From Rhipicephalus microplus (taxonomy: Eukaryota; Arthropoda; Arachnida; Ixodida; Ixodidae): 64,000 bases of DNA. Under the pieces are notes generated by a model. It had not been told where the DNA came from. It saw nothing but the letters and a program-made list of their open reading frames with translations, and did no database searches. Position numbers and translations under genes: made by a program. Where the stretch lies: NCBI RefSeq assembly GCF_043290135.1, contig NC_134700.1:244116088-244180087 (forward strand). The letters are read 5' to 3'. Below, piece after piece: positions 12,985 to 26,154 of this stretch (positions are counted from its first letter, which is position 1; every line of letters begins with the position of its first letter).

Positions 12985-14176
12985 GCAATAGGGTCCAATC
13001 GGTGGTTGGCGCATGCACACTCGGCTGATATGGTGGCGCCGTCAAGTAAACAAGCCTACAAGCTCTTTCCGTGCACAGTAAACTGCATAAATGGCTTTCG
13101 TATCTTTCCTGAAGCTATTGGAAAAATAAACACCCGAAATTTCCTGCACGCTTTTATTTTGTACAAATGCTTATTCACGGCTGATAGTGTCGGAATCGTT
13201 GTGAGCGCTAAGTACCAGAAATGTTTAGCGCTTCCATAAATAACTGTGACAATAACTATGACAACATACCAACATATCGGTGCTTTTCTGCTTGCCGCTA
13301 TATCTGTCCAGCGTTTTTCTTCAGAGCGTGTTGTATTAGCTCTACGGACTACGTAATGTAGCGAAGTGGGCTAGTTTCAACGTACTCATGATGGTCAGAG
13401 AAAAAAAAAGGACACCATAATCAAGGAAGTACACGACACAGTGCATGTGTTGCTTACTTCCTCGTTTTTCGTGGCCTTTTTTTTTTTGCGCTGACCGTCA
13501 TGAGCTCTATCGATGCCACAGCACGTCCGCCCTCTGCCCACCCGAGCGAAAGTACGCTCCTAATCTTCTTCGAGAGAGTTCCTTTCTCTCTCGCCATTCT
13601 CGGCCTGGCGCAACCCACCGAGCTTCACTTTCGTCACTTCACCAGTCCACGTGCCTCAGATGGGAGCCCCCAGATGCGCCTGCTGTGCGCTCTTCGGGAC
13701 AACTGAAACCATTCCGTGGGCACAGGTAGACCCTAATAGCAGCCGCTGTTATAAAGCCACTATTTACGCGTCGTTAAGCACTACTGTTGAAAAGGAGAGT
13801 CGGCTTGCTGCTCGGTGACGTGCCGGCAGCACCGATGCCGGCAAACTGATGCTGGCTTCCCAGTGACTAAGAGCAACCACTTACACAAGCAAAACAGACA
13901 CATCTCGAGAACGCCAGCAAGCACCTCATCTTTTGGTCAAATGGTATAACGCCATGCGTGAAGTTTCTTCTCAGTTGAAGTGACCCCCTCGCCGCTGAGA
14001 TGCTGACATACTTTCCTCGTTAAAAAAGGCGGCTAATGGGTGAATGATAGCTCTGGTTTCTTTCATGTTCCGGGCACGTTAGCATGCGCTTGCAGATGTC
14101 AATATAAACGTTCAGTTTTACGTACGTGGATGAGTTTGCGTACGCCCAGCTTCCACGTGACCAAAATGAGCGTGCA
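12985..14176. repeat. Tandem duplication, unit 2 (1192 bp)
   Basis: Second unit of the head-to-tail duplication, lacking the 3 bp present in unit 1 near 12169. Its 5' edge joins GCAATAGGGTC to CAATCGG, a hybrid of the outer and inner boundary sequences. Such near identity means a recent event, or possibly two haplotypes placed in tandem by an assembler. Confidence 0.95.
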
Positions 14177-16240
14177 GCAATAGGGTCCATCCGTGCGCCT
14201 TTCAGACTTGGTCTTACACGGCGTTTTCCCTGGACTACATACGGGACTACCAATAAAGGACATTCCAGATAATGGCGCTCCAAAAGAACGCTCCGAACGG
14301 TGCTCAGTGCCTAAGGTTTTCAAAAGCGAATATTTGGATGTGGTTCATAAATTTTTAGAGTGCAACGCAAACAATGCTGTAGGTGTGAAAACAATCTTTG
14401 TAATTGAGTCCACGTTAAAAGAGTGGTCGTAGATGGCTCATGTTTTAAAAACATAACCTATGTAGTAAATTTAACTCCAAACTACTGTTTAAGCATAGCG
14501 TTACGCTACGACACCTATGACGATGGGTGTTCGGCAGGACCATCTGCTTGATTGCCATTGCGATGAAATACCGTGCTCACCAAAGACATACGTCGTGTCT
14601 CAATCTTTTGTGTTGTTTCCGGTCTTATGAGCTGTAGAACTCGGACAAGCTACAGCTGAGCACCGTGCTTGCGTGGCTCGAACATGGCGACCACTTGGTA
14701 GATGGCCGGCGCAGGACAACGCTTTTTAGCGGATGCGGCAGGAAAGTTGTTGGTGTTTTCTTTCTTTGAGCAGGACAAGAAACGAATGGCTGCTGGTACG
14801 TTGTTCTTTCTTTCTCTCTCTGAATCGTTTACGAGAGGCATTAAAAGCCACTTCCTCTCTGTGCTGCGAACGTACTTGCCAAGAGATATTTCCGGCCGTT
14901 AGAGATGCCCGCTTGGTGTGATAATCCAAGCAATGTGCGGTACCCAGCCAAGTGGCAAGAAAACGACAGTGCCAAGTTCTGCGCTCTACACACGCCTCAT
15001 AAAACTTACGCGTCAGTCGCAGAAAGTACAGTACGCTTACAGAGAAAACACTGAACAAATATCTGCACCGTGCTTTGTCTCCACTATTCGGCAAACGGAA
15101 ACAATGTGCTTTTTTTTTCCACCTGGGCCTTTGCAATCAGCTTCTATACCAACACAGCTTGCACGTGGAGAGTGAACGTTTCTTGCCTCTTGACTTTTTC
15201 TTTGAGGGTGAGTCACTTTTCTTGTTGTTTCTGGTCCTGTTTCTTCGCTCTACAACATTTTGCATGTGTGAGTGCGCATGCGACCCTTCCACATGAATCT
15301 TGGCCATTTCCATGGTAATCGGCGTCATCATCGGCCACACCAACAACCAACGACACCTCTCTGCACTTCACAAAGCAGAAAAGAAATGCTATGCTCACCA
15401 TGCAGGCAAGAAAGTTTCGCATTGTGTAGCGTATACAGGCACGCCTACAGAGAATAGCCCCCATGTCGCTATTGAACAACCAACCTCACACTAATTCGAG
15501 TGTAACGAAGACTTAACCCCGTCGCTTGGTCAATAAAAATTGCCGGAATATTGACTACACGCGTTTGTTTAAACCTCCTCTCTCTTCTATTTCCCAGGTT
15601 CTCTCCCTGTGGCTCAGAAACGCCGTGTTATGGGCTACAGCTTTCTTCATTTACAACCAATAACCACCTCCCCCATCCCCGCAAGACACGCCGCACTTGA
15701 ATGCAACCAGGCCACCATCCACCATTCTGTCAGCTTAATAAAGTTTTAAATGCCCTATCAGACACCGAGCTTGAAACTCAAGGCATGTGATACAAAGAAT
15801 CAAATAATAATAATAAATGTCACTCATCCTAAATCAGGCTTCCGCCCGGAATACCACCCAAGAACTCTGCGTCACAGTTAAGTATTCCACCACAAAACTG
15901 CGCCAGGGCTTGAAAACGCTTTGGAAAAGGGAGCTTTGCAGCCGCGCTGGGGACGGAGTCACGCTTGGAGACCTATATTCTAATATTTTGGGACAGATGT
16001 GATGAATCTCACAAGGTTTTACACATTGTTCGCTGCGTAACGAGCGGTAGGTTGAGTGCGTCCAACCCACTGCAAAGATTGAACTTCCAGCCAAGAAAAC
16101 AGGGGCTCACCTATAATTAGTCATTATCAGCCCCAGCCCCAGCACTAACGAGAAAAGAAAAAAATGCAGAAGGCAGCAACGCACAATGTGACTGAATAAA
16201 GAATTTTAGAGCGCATAAGCAACACAAGGACGAAAAAAAT
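14177..16240. other. Unassigned DNA, no supported gene
   Basis: No recognisable gene. Open frames up to 136 codons (14726-15136, minus) are scattered in overlapping frames and show no domain. AATAAA hexamers occur at 15531 and 15739 without an associated reading frame. Confidence 0.5.
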
Positions 16241-16255
16241 GGGGGGGGGGGGGGG
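16241..16255 (+). repeat. G15 homopolymer after an A run
   Basis: A run of adenines and one T is followed by fifteen guanines. The same A-run/G-run arrangement occurs at 43838, 44743, 46708, 53381 and 53588. The exact length in an assembly is uncertain. Confidence 0.9.
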
Positions 16256-16921
16256 CATACACTTGCGCAGCAAGCTTTTACGAGTTATATTTAACTGTTT
16301 AAGGCAGTGGCATAGTTCTCGAAAAAAACCTGACGCCGGCGAGGGTATACGAAAATGCGAATGCACAGATATGAGGCCCTCGCAGGTGATTAGAGTCTCG
16401 ACACCCGACCTACCACACTAAGAAAAACCTGAGTGACACCTTTAATATTCGTTTCTAACGTAAATTACCCCTTTATATATGAAATAACATCCTGGATGGA
16501 TGGATGTTTAACTAACGAAAATCATTTTAGCAAGGGATCGACAAACCTCGGAGTGCGTTCCTATGACATTTGTGGCACCTCAAAGAAGCGTTCTGGATCA
16601 TCTGCGCTTCTTGCACACTGATGATATTGTAAACACCATAAATGTACAAACTTACATGTTTATTCACCAACTGTTGTGTTTTGTGCGATGAAATTTATGC
16701 TATCAACGACGATCAAGTTGCACTTAACATTTTTTTGCCTTACTAGTAAGCCCGATTAGTACAATACCTAGGGAACGGTTATTGCCACAGACAAAAAATT
16801 GCCTTCGTCTGGCACGAACGCAGTGTATCTTAACATTTACAATGTTCGTTCTTCATGAATTTTAGAAGTTTCTAGCCTCAAATAACTCGGCTTTGCTATC
16901 ACTAGTATCTTATTCTGAAGC
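16256..16921. other. Unassigned spacer
   Basis: AT-rich sequence with no gene or recognisable repeat apart from a short GGATGGATGG motif near 16495. Confidence 0.5.
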
Positions 16922-17330
16922 ATGAACGAAATTCTCAAGTCGGCGTTGCCGAAAATATGTTTGCTACATGATTACAAAAAAAATAAAAAGGTGCCAGAAA
17001 TGAGGACACATGAAGAATGGACAATACAATGCAATGGCTGCAAAACAGTGCGAAAAACGCAGACACTGAAAAAAAGAAAGCCACTACCAAGCACCGATCC
17101 CCAACAATCTCATGACTGCGAAGCAACGCGAAAAACGCAGACACAGAAAGAACAGCCACCAACAAGTGCTGACTACCAGCAATCTTATGACTGCAACCAA
17201 GCACGAAAAGCGAAGACGCAGAAGGATTAGACGGAAGCAAGCGCCAACTACCAGCTGATACATTACAGCAAAACAGCGCGAAAAACGAGGACAGAGAAGC
17301 AACAGACAGGACCGTGCACTGATTGTCAAT
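16922..17330 (+). repeat. Decayed minisatellite (~70-75 bp unit) with a periodic open frame
   Basis: The words GCGAAAAACGCAGACAC, GCGAAAAACGCAGACACAG, CACGAAAAGCGAAGACGCAG and GCGAAAAACGAGGACAGAG recur at roughly 70-75 bp spacing, each followed by A-rich sequence and a CAACAATCT/CAGCAATCT word. A 102-codon open frame over the first three units translates to repeats of the type RKTQTQKE and QQSHDC. The frame stops inside the array, so I treat it as a tandem repeat, not a gene. A short exon of a repeat protein is possible but unsupported. Confidence 0.65.
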
Positions 17331-20300
17331 AGTCGGCGTTCAGACCTGTGTTGTTCATTCTGCGTCTGCGTTTTTTGCGCTGCCTTGCAGTGGTGAAGCC
17401 ACCCGACAAACTTAGTGTGATACCCTTTTAAAGTCTGTTAGCTAGAATTGCAGGACACTCATCCTTGCTGAGAACTAGTTAGTTGCATCACTATGATCAC
17501 ATCCATACATATTTAAATACGCTTGTGTCATTTGGAACCCGCGCAATGACAACTATATTAGGAATATTGAACGAAAAAAAAGCCGTTTACTCCAAGTATT
17601 CCTGACATGATTCCCTTATTCACCTCAAATACATAGTAACAGACAGTATCAAACAGCTCTGTTTCCGGAAAAATTTTGAGTAGATTAAATTTCTATGATT
17701 GCACCTAAGAAACTTGCTATCGCTCTCAACAAATACCACTGGGCACACCCGACAAAACTGGCGTGTAGAACTACTTCTTGTTACACCTATCTACGGCATA
17801 ACATGTAATTTTTTTTCTGGAACAATAACAAAACATAACGTTTGTAACCTGGGTAACTTGCAGGAGTTCTTATGCTATTCGCTCTGCTTACCCTGTCTGG
17901 ACCGGTCCGGAATTTGCAGCCGTAAATGAACAAACCACCCGTCTGAAAATGCTCGTTTGCAGAGGGAGGAAAAGGGTGCTTGCCTCGGTCACGAGATGAC
18001 GCGATATCTTTATCAGCAGAGCCATCTCGATCGACGTTTTGAACGGATTTCTGTCGCTGTAACCTGTAAAGGCTTATTGCTTTATTCAATGTCACACATC
18101 CCCTTAAAGTCGTAATTTTCAATAGTCGTCCCTTCGGAGAAAGTTTTCACCAGTTTCTGACGGACACTTGGGTGTTACACGTTGACGGGCTCCCGAAGTG
18201 ACATCTCCGCTCTTTCAATTTAGAAGCGTCTGGACGTCACAAACCCTGAATGACAGCATAAAATGGCTAAACTTAAACAACTGCACCGCACTCGCTGATA
18301 CTTGGCGCATATTTGACGGCACTCATGGCCCAATTCGACTGGTTGCGCAAAAAAGGACACAAAAAGAAAACGATTTTCAGTAGTTATACCAACACCGATG
18401 TGCAAAAAGTAAATACGCTACCATCAACTGCATCGGGAAAGTAAAAACAGAAATGTCTTGAGCAAGGAGATATCGACGTTTCCGAGCCGACCGAGTGGCT
18501 CGTCTGGAACCGATTGTGAAGAAGCGGAGCGAACGAATATATTTATATAGTGTAACGTAACGAAAGCGCGGTTCTTTTGTGTTTGGGAAATCGAAGGGAA
18601 CGACGAGCCCCCTCTTTCCGCTTTCTTGACGTTCTCAACTGGTTGACTCCGATAGACGTGCGCTCTCGTGATTCAGCGTTTGCAAACCTCAAAACACATC
18701 AAAGTCGAGAATACGGGAAAGCGCCCAGAACCGATAATCAGAAAAGGGCAGAAAATTCGCAGATACGTAAAATCGAAGAGGTAATCAGAGTGTGGCTGGT
18801 GATCAGCGCACCGTTCTTATCTGCTTCCATTTTTTCCCCTATATTCCGTTGGTAATTTTTCGTTCGCCGCTCCAAGTATTTTATACTCTTCATTATATTT
18901 TCCCCGAGATGAAAAATGCTGGGACGAGAAAATGACGAAAGGATGGGGCAAATCGAGGTCTGTGATGTCCTTTTTTTTTGTCGCACGTTTTTTTGTTCTT
19001 ATTTTAACTTGTGACTTCATCCCATTTGCGCGTGTCAGGTTCTTTCATGTGTTGTGGTCGAAAGCAATTCTGGTCTGCTTTGCGCACCCACAGAACCACT
19101 CTGTTTATAAAGCAGCTCGTGCAGGTTTTTTTTTAACTCAGTTACGTTATGAAATTTCGTTTCCATTCGTAACACAACCGAATTTGATTCTCAATCAAAG
19201 ACTGCATCTGTCCATATTCGTGGGTTTCTCTTTGCTCTGCTCACCACCCGGTTAGCAGTTGCGTTACACGTTAATAATTAAGAAGTAAAGCAATGAAAGA
19301 TCAAAGCTTCACGCCTACTGTATTCGAACAACGGCCTGTATACGAAATCATCGACAGACACAAAAGTTGCGGAGCTGTTCGAGAAACTGCTGCGCCGCAT
19401 TTTTTCTTGCTTTAATTCAGCGGTTCCGGCAGTGCACTGCACATACTCACGTAGTCTTTTTTTTTCTTTCACCTTATCATCAGCGGCGCACATTCTCCGC
19501 AATCCCGTGTATGTGTTCCGCGAAGTTATTATAGCAGCTATCGATCGCGCCCACACAAACGTAAAACCAGAGGACGCGGAAGTGAGCTAGGTCTCATTGA
19601 AGAGGGTAGAATCGGGACGGCAAAAGCAAATACGGAAAGTAAACAGTGCCTCGACGAACTCACATTGGAAGTTTAATGAAAGGCACGAAATGGTGGCGAA
19701 CCTTGTTTACCGTACGTGCGCCACCGTCTCTCCTATTTGCTGATTCGTTTTTCGTTCGATATTTCGCCAAGGAAAAAAATGTTTCCAGTTTTTCGCTTCT
19801 TTGTTCTCCTCCTTTCGAGAAAGAGCCGTCGCAGCGCGTACTTAGTTTTCTCAGAAGTGCACACTAGGAATCCACTGCGACGCCGAACGTTGGAGAAAAT
19901 ATTTAAGCTATGCGTTACAGTGAATATGGCGGCTGGCTCCTGGCCTCCCTACGCCGATGTTCAGCTTCGTCTCAATCGCATATCCTTTTAGTAGTGATTA
20001 GGGGTTCGGCTTCCCCGCGTTTAATGTCGTCACGGTTTATCGTGAATGGGTGTGAGCCACGAAAATTGGATACGTCCCGCCACTCGTCTCCGTTCCACTA
20101 AAAGTTGAGAAGGCGACAGTTAGGCCTACAAATGGCTGGCAACGTTGGTGGCGCTGACAGACCTACATGTCCTAAGGAATTGGAGCCGGGTATGTAAGGA
20201 AGAAGAAGCACCTTAGGGAATAAGCTGCGTTCCGACACAGTTTTCCAACGACGTCAGTGGTGCGGTAACACCCTTCCCTACGCGTACGGTTTCATGGCTT

Positions 20301-20879
20301 GGCAACACCAGTGCAGCAGAGACATTTCTCTCGAAACACTGCGTGTTTCATCTTAGTTGGGCTGAAACGCCCTTCCCAATATGCTTAGCCGCCTCCCTAC
20401 TAAAGCTTATTTTGGCCAGTATAACATATTCACTTGTTATGTAGGAGAAATAAAGTTCGCCCTCTATAAAGCCAGCCGCTCTCACTGTCTCTGCATTTCT
20501 GTGGATTTCAAAACATTTATTGATATACTTCTTCATTCGCACAGTGTCCTTGCTCTTCAGGCAGGCCTAATTTGCTGTTTAATTTCCAAATATAGTTAGA
20601 GTGCAAACACACGGCTTACTCAAGGGCGCACCGACGCACCCATTCACCAGACACGTGCAGCACTGTCGAATAATTCGGACATCGAATAAAAATCCCGAGT
20701 ATGTTTGTCTTGCCATGGTAATCCTGGATTTTACAAGTCTGATCGCTTTGGAGTGTCATTATGTTTCTGTATACAAATTTATCTGGCCATTGTTGTTTCA
20801 TTATAGTAAATCAAATACAAATATTGAGGCAGCTTCGCCCTATAGTGGTGCCCAGCTGGAAGGAAAGCGTTGCAGAACG
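17331..20879. other. Unassigned DNA, no supported gene
   Basis: Three and a half kilobases in which I can support no gene, RNA or repeat family. Frames reach only 111 codons. The 18486-18560 stretch contains a small dyad around GAGTGGCTC, too short to interpret. Confidence 0.5.
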
Positions 20880-21162
20880 GTCTTTCTTCTTTTTCTTTAT
20901 TATTCTTACTCTTTGTTTTTCTTCTATTTCTCTCTACCTTTCTTTTGTCTCTACATATTTTCATTTTTTTCTTCCTTTCCTTATCTATTTCTTTCATATG
21001 TGAACCTTTCTTTGATTTTCTTTCGGTTTCTCCATGTATCACGCTTTCTCTTTTCTTTTTCTATCTCTTCGACGCTCTCGATTCCTTTTTTTTATTCTCT
21101 TGGTTTCTCTCTTTTTTTTCCCTTTCTGGCTTGCTGACTGTCTTTTCTATCTTTTTTTATTA
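20880..21162. repeat. Polypyrimidine tract (left part)
   Basis: The plus strand is almost only T and C, with TTTCT words throughout. Open frames of 80-178 codons rich in Phe, Ser and Leu (20601-21220) are translations of this tract. The same kind of sequence resumes on the far side of the TIR element at 22124, so one tract was apparently split by that insertion. Confidence 0.85.
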
Positions 21163-22123
21163 CTGGTGTCACACGGGCACTTTTAATCACGATCAGGGTG
21201 ATCCGGATCGGTTTTCTTGATCGTCGTGCTTGGGTGTGCTTGTGCGCTGCTGCACGGCCCAAGCACACCCAGTTCGAGCTTGGGTGTGATGAAATGCACC
21301 AGATGGCACTTGCGTGCGGTAAAACATGTCATTGTGAAAACTCTGCGTACAACATTCTAATAACGCGATTTATGAGCAATATTTTATTTGTGCAAGGACC
21401 ATTCGAAAGTCAAAAACTTTGCGTGCCACTACAAAAGTTTTTTTTTCATAAATCCGTCATTCGGTAGAGTTTTTTTTTTGCATTTACCTGCATTGCTGAG
21501 CGAGAACCTTAATCTTCACTTTTATTTCTGATGGCCACTGCTCATAGCCATCCAGTCACTGCGAAACCACAACCTCGTTGTACACGCTGGAGTTTCAGTT
21601 CTGGCGCCTCAAGTCTCCCAGTCCCTCCTGCCAGCGGTCAATTACTGTAAATGTCTCTTCATTCGACCACGAAGTGCGCATACGCTGCGACGAAGTCGAA
21701 GAGCTCGTGACACTCATAATCAATTTGATTCGAGGTGCTCCAACTGCTCCGACGGTGCGAGAGTTGAATTGCTTATCGTCTGCTTCTCCCATAACCACAT
21801 GTGGTCAATACGAATCCTAAAATATAGAATATTAGATATTTTTCCCATTGAAAGAGTGTAAAATTTCTTTTATAAATTATTATCTAGCTTTTTCAATCTG
21901 TTTTTATAAATATATGCTTGATGTTTTGTTTCTTTTGCACCAGGGGGTGCTGACGACACGAAATCACGATTTCTCAGTCAAATCGCGATGCGCGAATCGC
22001 AATAGTCTTGATGCCGATCGGGCTTAATCATGATTAAAAGGAACCGTGTAGCAGCAGCTAATCCGGATCGTGGTTTATCCGAATCGGCACTGATCGCGAT
22101 TAAAAATGCGCGTGTGACACCGG
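21163..22123. mobile_element. TIR DNA element with Myb/SANT-like relic
   Basis: The left end GGTGTCACACGGGCACTTTT and the inverse of the right end GGTGTCACACGCGCATTTTT match. They continue as AATCACGATCAG versus AATCGCGATCAG and then GATCCGGATCGG-like words. Length is ~0.96 kb. The interior holds a decayed Myb/SANT-like coding stretch on the minus strand, a partner domain often found in PIF/Harbinger-type elements. That suggests a superfamily, but I could not find a clean 3 bp target duplication and no DDE transposase remains. TATCTTT lies close to both ends (about 21148 and 22127) and may reflect the insertion site. Confidence 0.8.
21490..21798 (-). pseudogene. Decayed Myb/SANT-like DNA-binding domain
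   Basis: On the minus strand a frame reads TSWSNEETFTVIDRWQEG, followed by LGDLRRQNWNSSVYNEVV, then after one in-frame stop LDGYEQWPSEIKVKIKVL and a final stop. The spaced tryptophans, the WSNEET...ID.W opening and the terminal EIKVKIK helix match the Myb/SANT-like (trihelix, MADF-like) module found in many arthropod transposon-associated proteins. Such modules bind DNA at element ends and help bring in the transposase. The internal stop (about 21560) and lack of the rest of the protein mark it as a relic. It sits inside the TIR element and shares its fate. Assignment is by pattern, with no profile search run. Confidence 0.6.
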
Positions 22124-22215
22124 TGGTATCTTTGTCTTTCTCTTCGTCTTTCTCCTCATTTTGTTTCTCTCTTCCTCGTTCTTTATATTTATTTTATTTA
22201 TTACACACTCTCCGT
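22124..22215. repeat. Polypyrimidine tract (right part)
   Basis: TCTTTGTCTTTCTCTTCG and similar words continue the pyrimidine tract interrupted by the TIR element. Confidence 0.7.
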
Positions 22216-23122
22216 ACTTATTCTCTTGTCCATAACAGTGACTTCATCACACGCCCGACAAATCGAAGAACGTATTCCTGAACCGAAGCAGAAGAGGACG
22301 AAGAGACCGCGTGCCGGTTCACGGCGATAACTTTTGTTCGCGACTGCCGAGGTTTCTCCGCGCTTAAATACATCGGCTGTTTAAAATTTTCAATCTCAAC
22401 TTATGTCTACTGACCCGAGCTCGGCCATCCTTTCAGTGCAGCCGCCCTTGCTTCCGTTCTAGCACCACACGAAGCTGGCTGCTCGGTTTTGCATTCGTTC
22501 TGGAGCGGACATGAAGGTTACTCCGGTGTTGTGCTACGCAACGCAGTCGCACAGGTGGTATATTCCGTACTCTTCAAATATGCATGCGAGCATTTCAAGC
22601 TTCTCTGAATGAAGTTAAATTAGTACATTATTAGTTACATGTATCTTCGGTAGAACTTTATGTACTCTTCGGGTTTCTTGTATCCATGTAGCGATACTTC
22701 TCGCAAAAGAAGTATCTGTCTGCATTTTCGATGCATTCAATAATACATAGCGCATCTTAAAATACAACGTACAGCTACAGAAACACTACTGTGCGAAGCA
22801 ATGAATGTCGGCTGAACTCCGCATCTTAATCTCATAATGCTGCTACTAGGCTACCTGAATAAAACTAACAATAGTGACGTCGTTTATCTTTGCGCCACAG
22901 TGATCCATAGAGCCCAGGTGACCAGGCCTACGGGTCACAGATGGAGCCGAGATGGAGCCGCTCGAGCTCTCTCTACAAAATCAAGCGTGCGTAGGTCTAC
23001 GTGTAGCCGGTCTTTTGTTTGTTTCCTCAATTTTTTTTCTTCTTATGCTGTCAGTGCAATTATTCTTGTTTGTAGCACCTGTGTTGCTGCGCATTCCAAT
23101 GCCTGCGCTGCCCATCACTCAA
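22216..23122. other. Unassigned spacer
   Basis: No gene is supported. The 107- and 140-codon frames ending in the downstream microsatellite are artefacts. Confidence 0.5.
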
Positions 23123-23487
<365 letters not shown>

Positions 23488-25095
23488 TTGAAGACGGTTA
23501 GTGTTGTTTATCTTTGTAGGCCGGCCTAGGCAAGTTGACTGATGCTGCAAGTTGTAGCTCAATTGTGTATTCGTTCAACATATCCACACACTGACGTTCA
23601 CACTTTTTCACCGCTAAACTAGAGGAAAGAAATAAAGGCAGATCAAACCGCCATCCTGGGCGATTGCGGTGCGCCAAAAAAAAAGCAGAACGTGAACAAC
23701 GACAGAGCAAGATCGTCGTCGCCACCACATACCGCATAAACGGCCTCGATGTTTTTTTTTTGTTCTTTTTTGTGCTGCTGTCTTCTCGGCAGCTCTCTTC
23801 TGACCACCCCGAAATTCTCAAAAAAAAAGTGGTTTCCGCTGAGGGCGGCGAATTTATCTCACGGAGTCCCCAATGTGACTAGCTCGGTATTTTCTGGCTT
23901 CACTCGTCGCTTGCACTCGTTCATTACATTTTTTATCTTTTTTTATTGAAGTGGGGGAGGGGGCAGGACAATGTAAGGTAAACCACCAAAGACATCTAGA
24001 CGCCAGCGAAAGGAAGAAGAAAATGACGCGAAATGACCGGAGGGTCAGTGAAAAAGACAACGAAAATTGGTTGATGGGGAAGGATAGCGATGGCGTGCCA
24101 CGAAGACTAGATGAAAACAAGCAGAAAGACGGTTCGCGCGGTGAGTTCGTACGGTAAAAATACGTTTTTGTTCTTACGGCACGCAACAGGCCTTCAAAAA
24201 ACATTGAGGCAGCAACTTGCCCGATTCCTACACTACCGCCACACCGGGAGGCTCCCCACGAGACGCGGAAAAAGGGAGATTCACGTCCATCGTAGAAAGA
24301 TGTCGGTCAATGAAATGCGCCAGGTCCGATGTTATGGGAAGCCAAACGAGGCATACATCGCAAAAAAAAAACAGAAACAAAAAACCCCTGAAACTTAAGC
24401 GCGTCCAGTGCCAGACGAGACAACGAGAACACTTTCAGTGAACGAAAGCCTATTGAAACGACGATCCCGACAAGGAGCACGACGTCACGCCATGGCAGCT
24501 TCGCTGCAGGCGTAGTGGATGGCAAGCTGACACGATGGTTTATATAGTGCGGCGATAGCGAGATACCGAAGATACGAGCGCGCAGGACAGCGAAAGGAGG
24601 CGGGAAAACGAGCCGTCCGAGAAGTGGGGCCACGCGCCTTCGCGGTGGAGTGTATACGTGATCGGAATTGCAGTGAAGACCTTTGGACTTCTCACCTATA
24701 CGTGCTCTTCGAGAAATCTTTCACGCAGGTCAGCTTCTTTTGTAGTTCCGCTCTAAAACCCAATGAAACCAGATTACCTGCCCGAAAAAGCTCTGTGTGA
24801 ACGCGCTCAAAGGAAATTTTCGGTAGACTCGTGTTAAAGCAGTAAAATGGTGCGCACAAATGAAGTGGGGACTATGGTGATATTTTCGGCACGTTCAACT
24901 TTATTTCGTTTTTTTTCTGTTAAACCGCACACAACGTCGCTCAACGGGGCACCTACATCTAGGTTTTTCCGAAACGGAAGGCGCTCTTCAAGTAGCTTAT
25001 TCGAGATGCCTCGTGGACAAAGTCCCAAATCATGAGGGCATTCAAACCTAAAGAAAAAGAAAAACTCGAACAACGCAAAAAAATTTGCAGCATAT
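23488..25095. other. Unassigned DNA, no supported gene
   Basis: Open frames of up to 116 codons overlap on both strands without domains. A TATATAG word at 24541 precedes GC-rich sequence (24550-24660), a weak promoter-like setting with no transcript evidence. Confidence 0.45.
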
Positions 25096-25320
25096 CCACG
25101 GAGGGATGGATGATGAGTGGGGCGAAGCGTCCATCGGTCTAGCTGCCTGTCTGTCCATCCGTCCATCTCCTTCTATCACACAGATCACGCATCAGACGCA
25201 ATGCGTGTAGCAAATTTAATGTAACACATCAGGTGTCGGTCACACCGTCTGAACTGCGTAATGAGTGGGTGGCCGACGCTGCTAAACCATTACAAAGAGC
25301 TGGTCCATAAGCCACCGTCA
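25096..25320. repeat. Probable dispersed tick repeat (GGGGCGAAG type)
   Basis: Begins AGGGATGGATGATGAGTGGGG with GCGAAGCGTCC, then a CTGTCTGTCCATCCGTCC stretch. I associate this wording with a common tick dispersed repeat. Boundaries are approximate, and only one copy was recognised here, so the call rests on memory. Confidence 0.45.
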
Positions 25321-26154
25321 TCATCGTCGTAGTCCTCATGGTCGTCACCAGCAACATCACCAACAAAATAAGGTCCCTAGATGAAACAAGTTTCCAAGGT
25401 AGCGTCACTCATTGTTCTCAAGCCGTTCACCTCTCTCTCTTGCTTACCCCTCTGTTTCTTTTAAATCAGCGTCTGTAAATAGTGCATTTCTTGCACGTGA
25501 TCTCGAAAGTGGCTGGTGGTGTTATTTAATATAATGCAAAAGATTCAAAACGAGTACGCATGCGCATATAGTTGCAGCTGGATTCTCGCCGTGACCAAAG
25601 ACGAAATCGTAGACTGGACATAAACTGAAGAGCAAGAGCGCTTCAGTTGGCGCCAAGTAGGCCAAGATTGTTTTGCGGTGCTCATTCAATGCAGTATACG
25701 AGTTCTTCAACAATTCTCGGTTACCTTAAAACGAAAGAAAACAGTTTCGCTCTCTTCAACTTTTCTTGTGTTATCCGAAATAAAGCACGCCTTGAAGTGT
25801 AGCTATAAAACATGTCACGCGAACGCTTTCGTGCAACTCCGTCGACGTGCGTCAACGCGCGTCTGCGAAGTGATTTTATCTGTCGGTTTTTATTGAAACG
25901 CCAGCAGCGCGTCTAATCCACGTCTAGTGCATGTCAGTTGTTGCAAATACTTGTGCGTATACACGTATACAGAGCAGCTGGAGTGTGTAATTAACGCACC
26001 TTCAGGAACATTTCAGGCTTGACCAGTTGACCAGAACGCGGCATAAAGGAGCCGAAACGTGCTGATTCGGGACACCTCACCAGTAGAACTCTCGCTTTTC
26101 AGAAAGATCCGCGCACCACTCCAGAATCACTTGGCATCACGATTGTCAAAATGG

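Noticed and set aside
20601..21220. 178- and 116-codon frames rich in Phe, Ser and Leu that look like membrane proteins
   Set aside because: The hydrophobicity comes from a T/C-rich tract, and several frames are open at once, as expected from composition alone.
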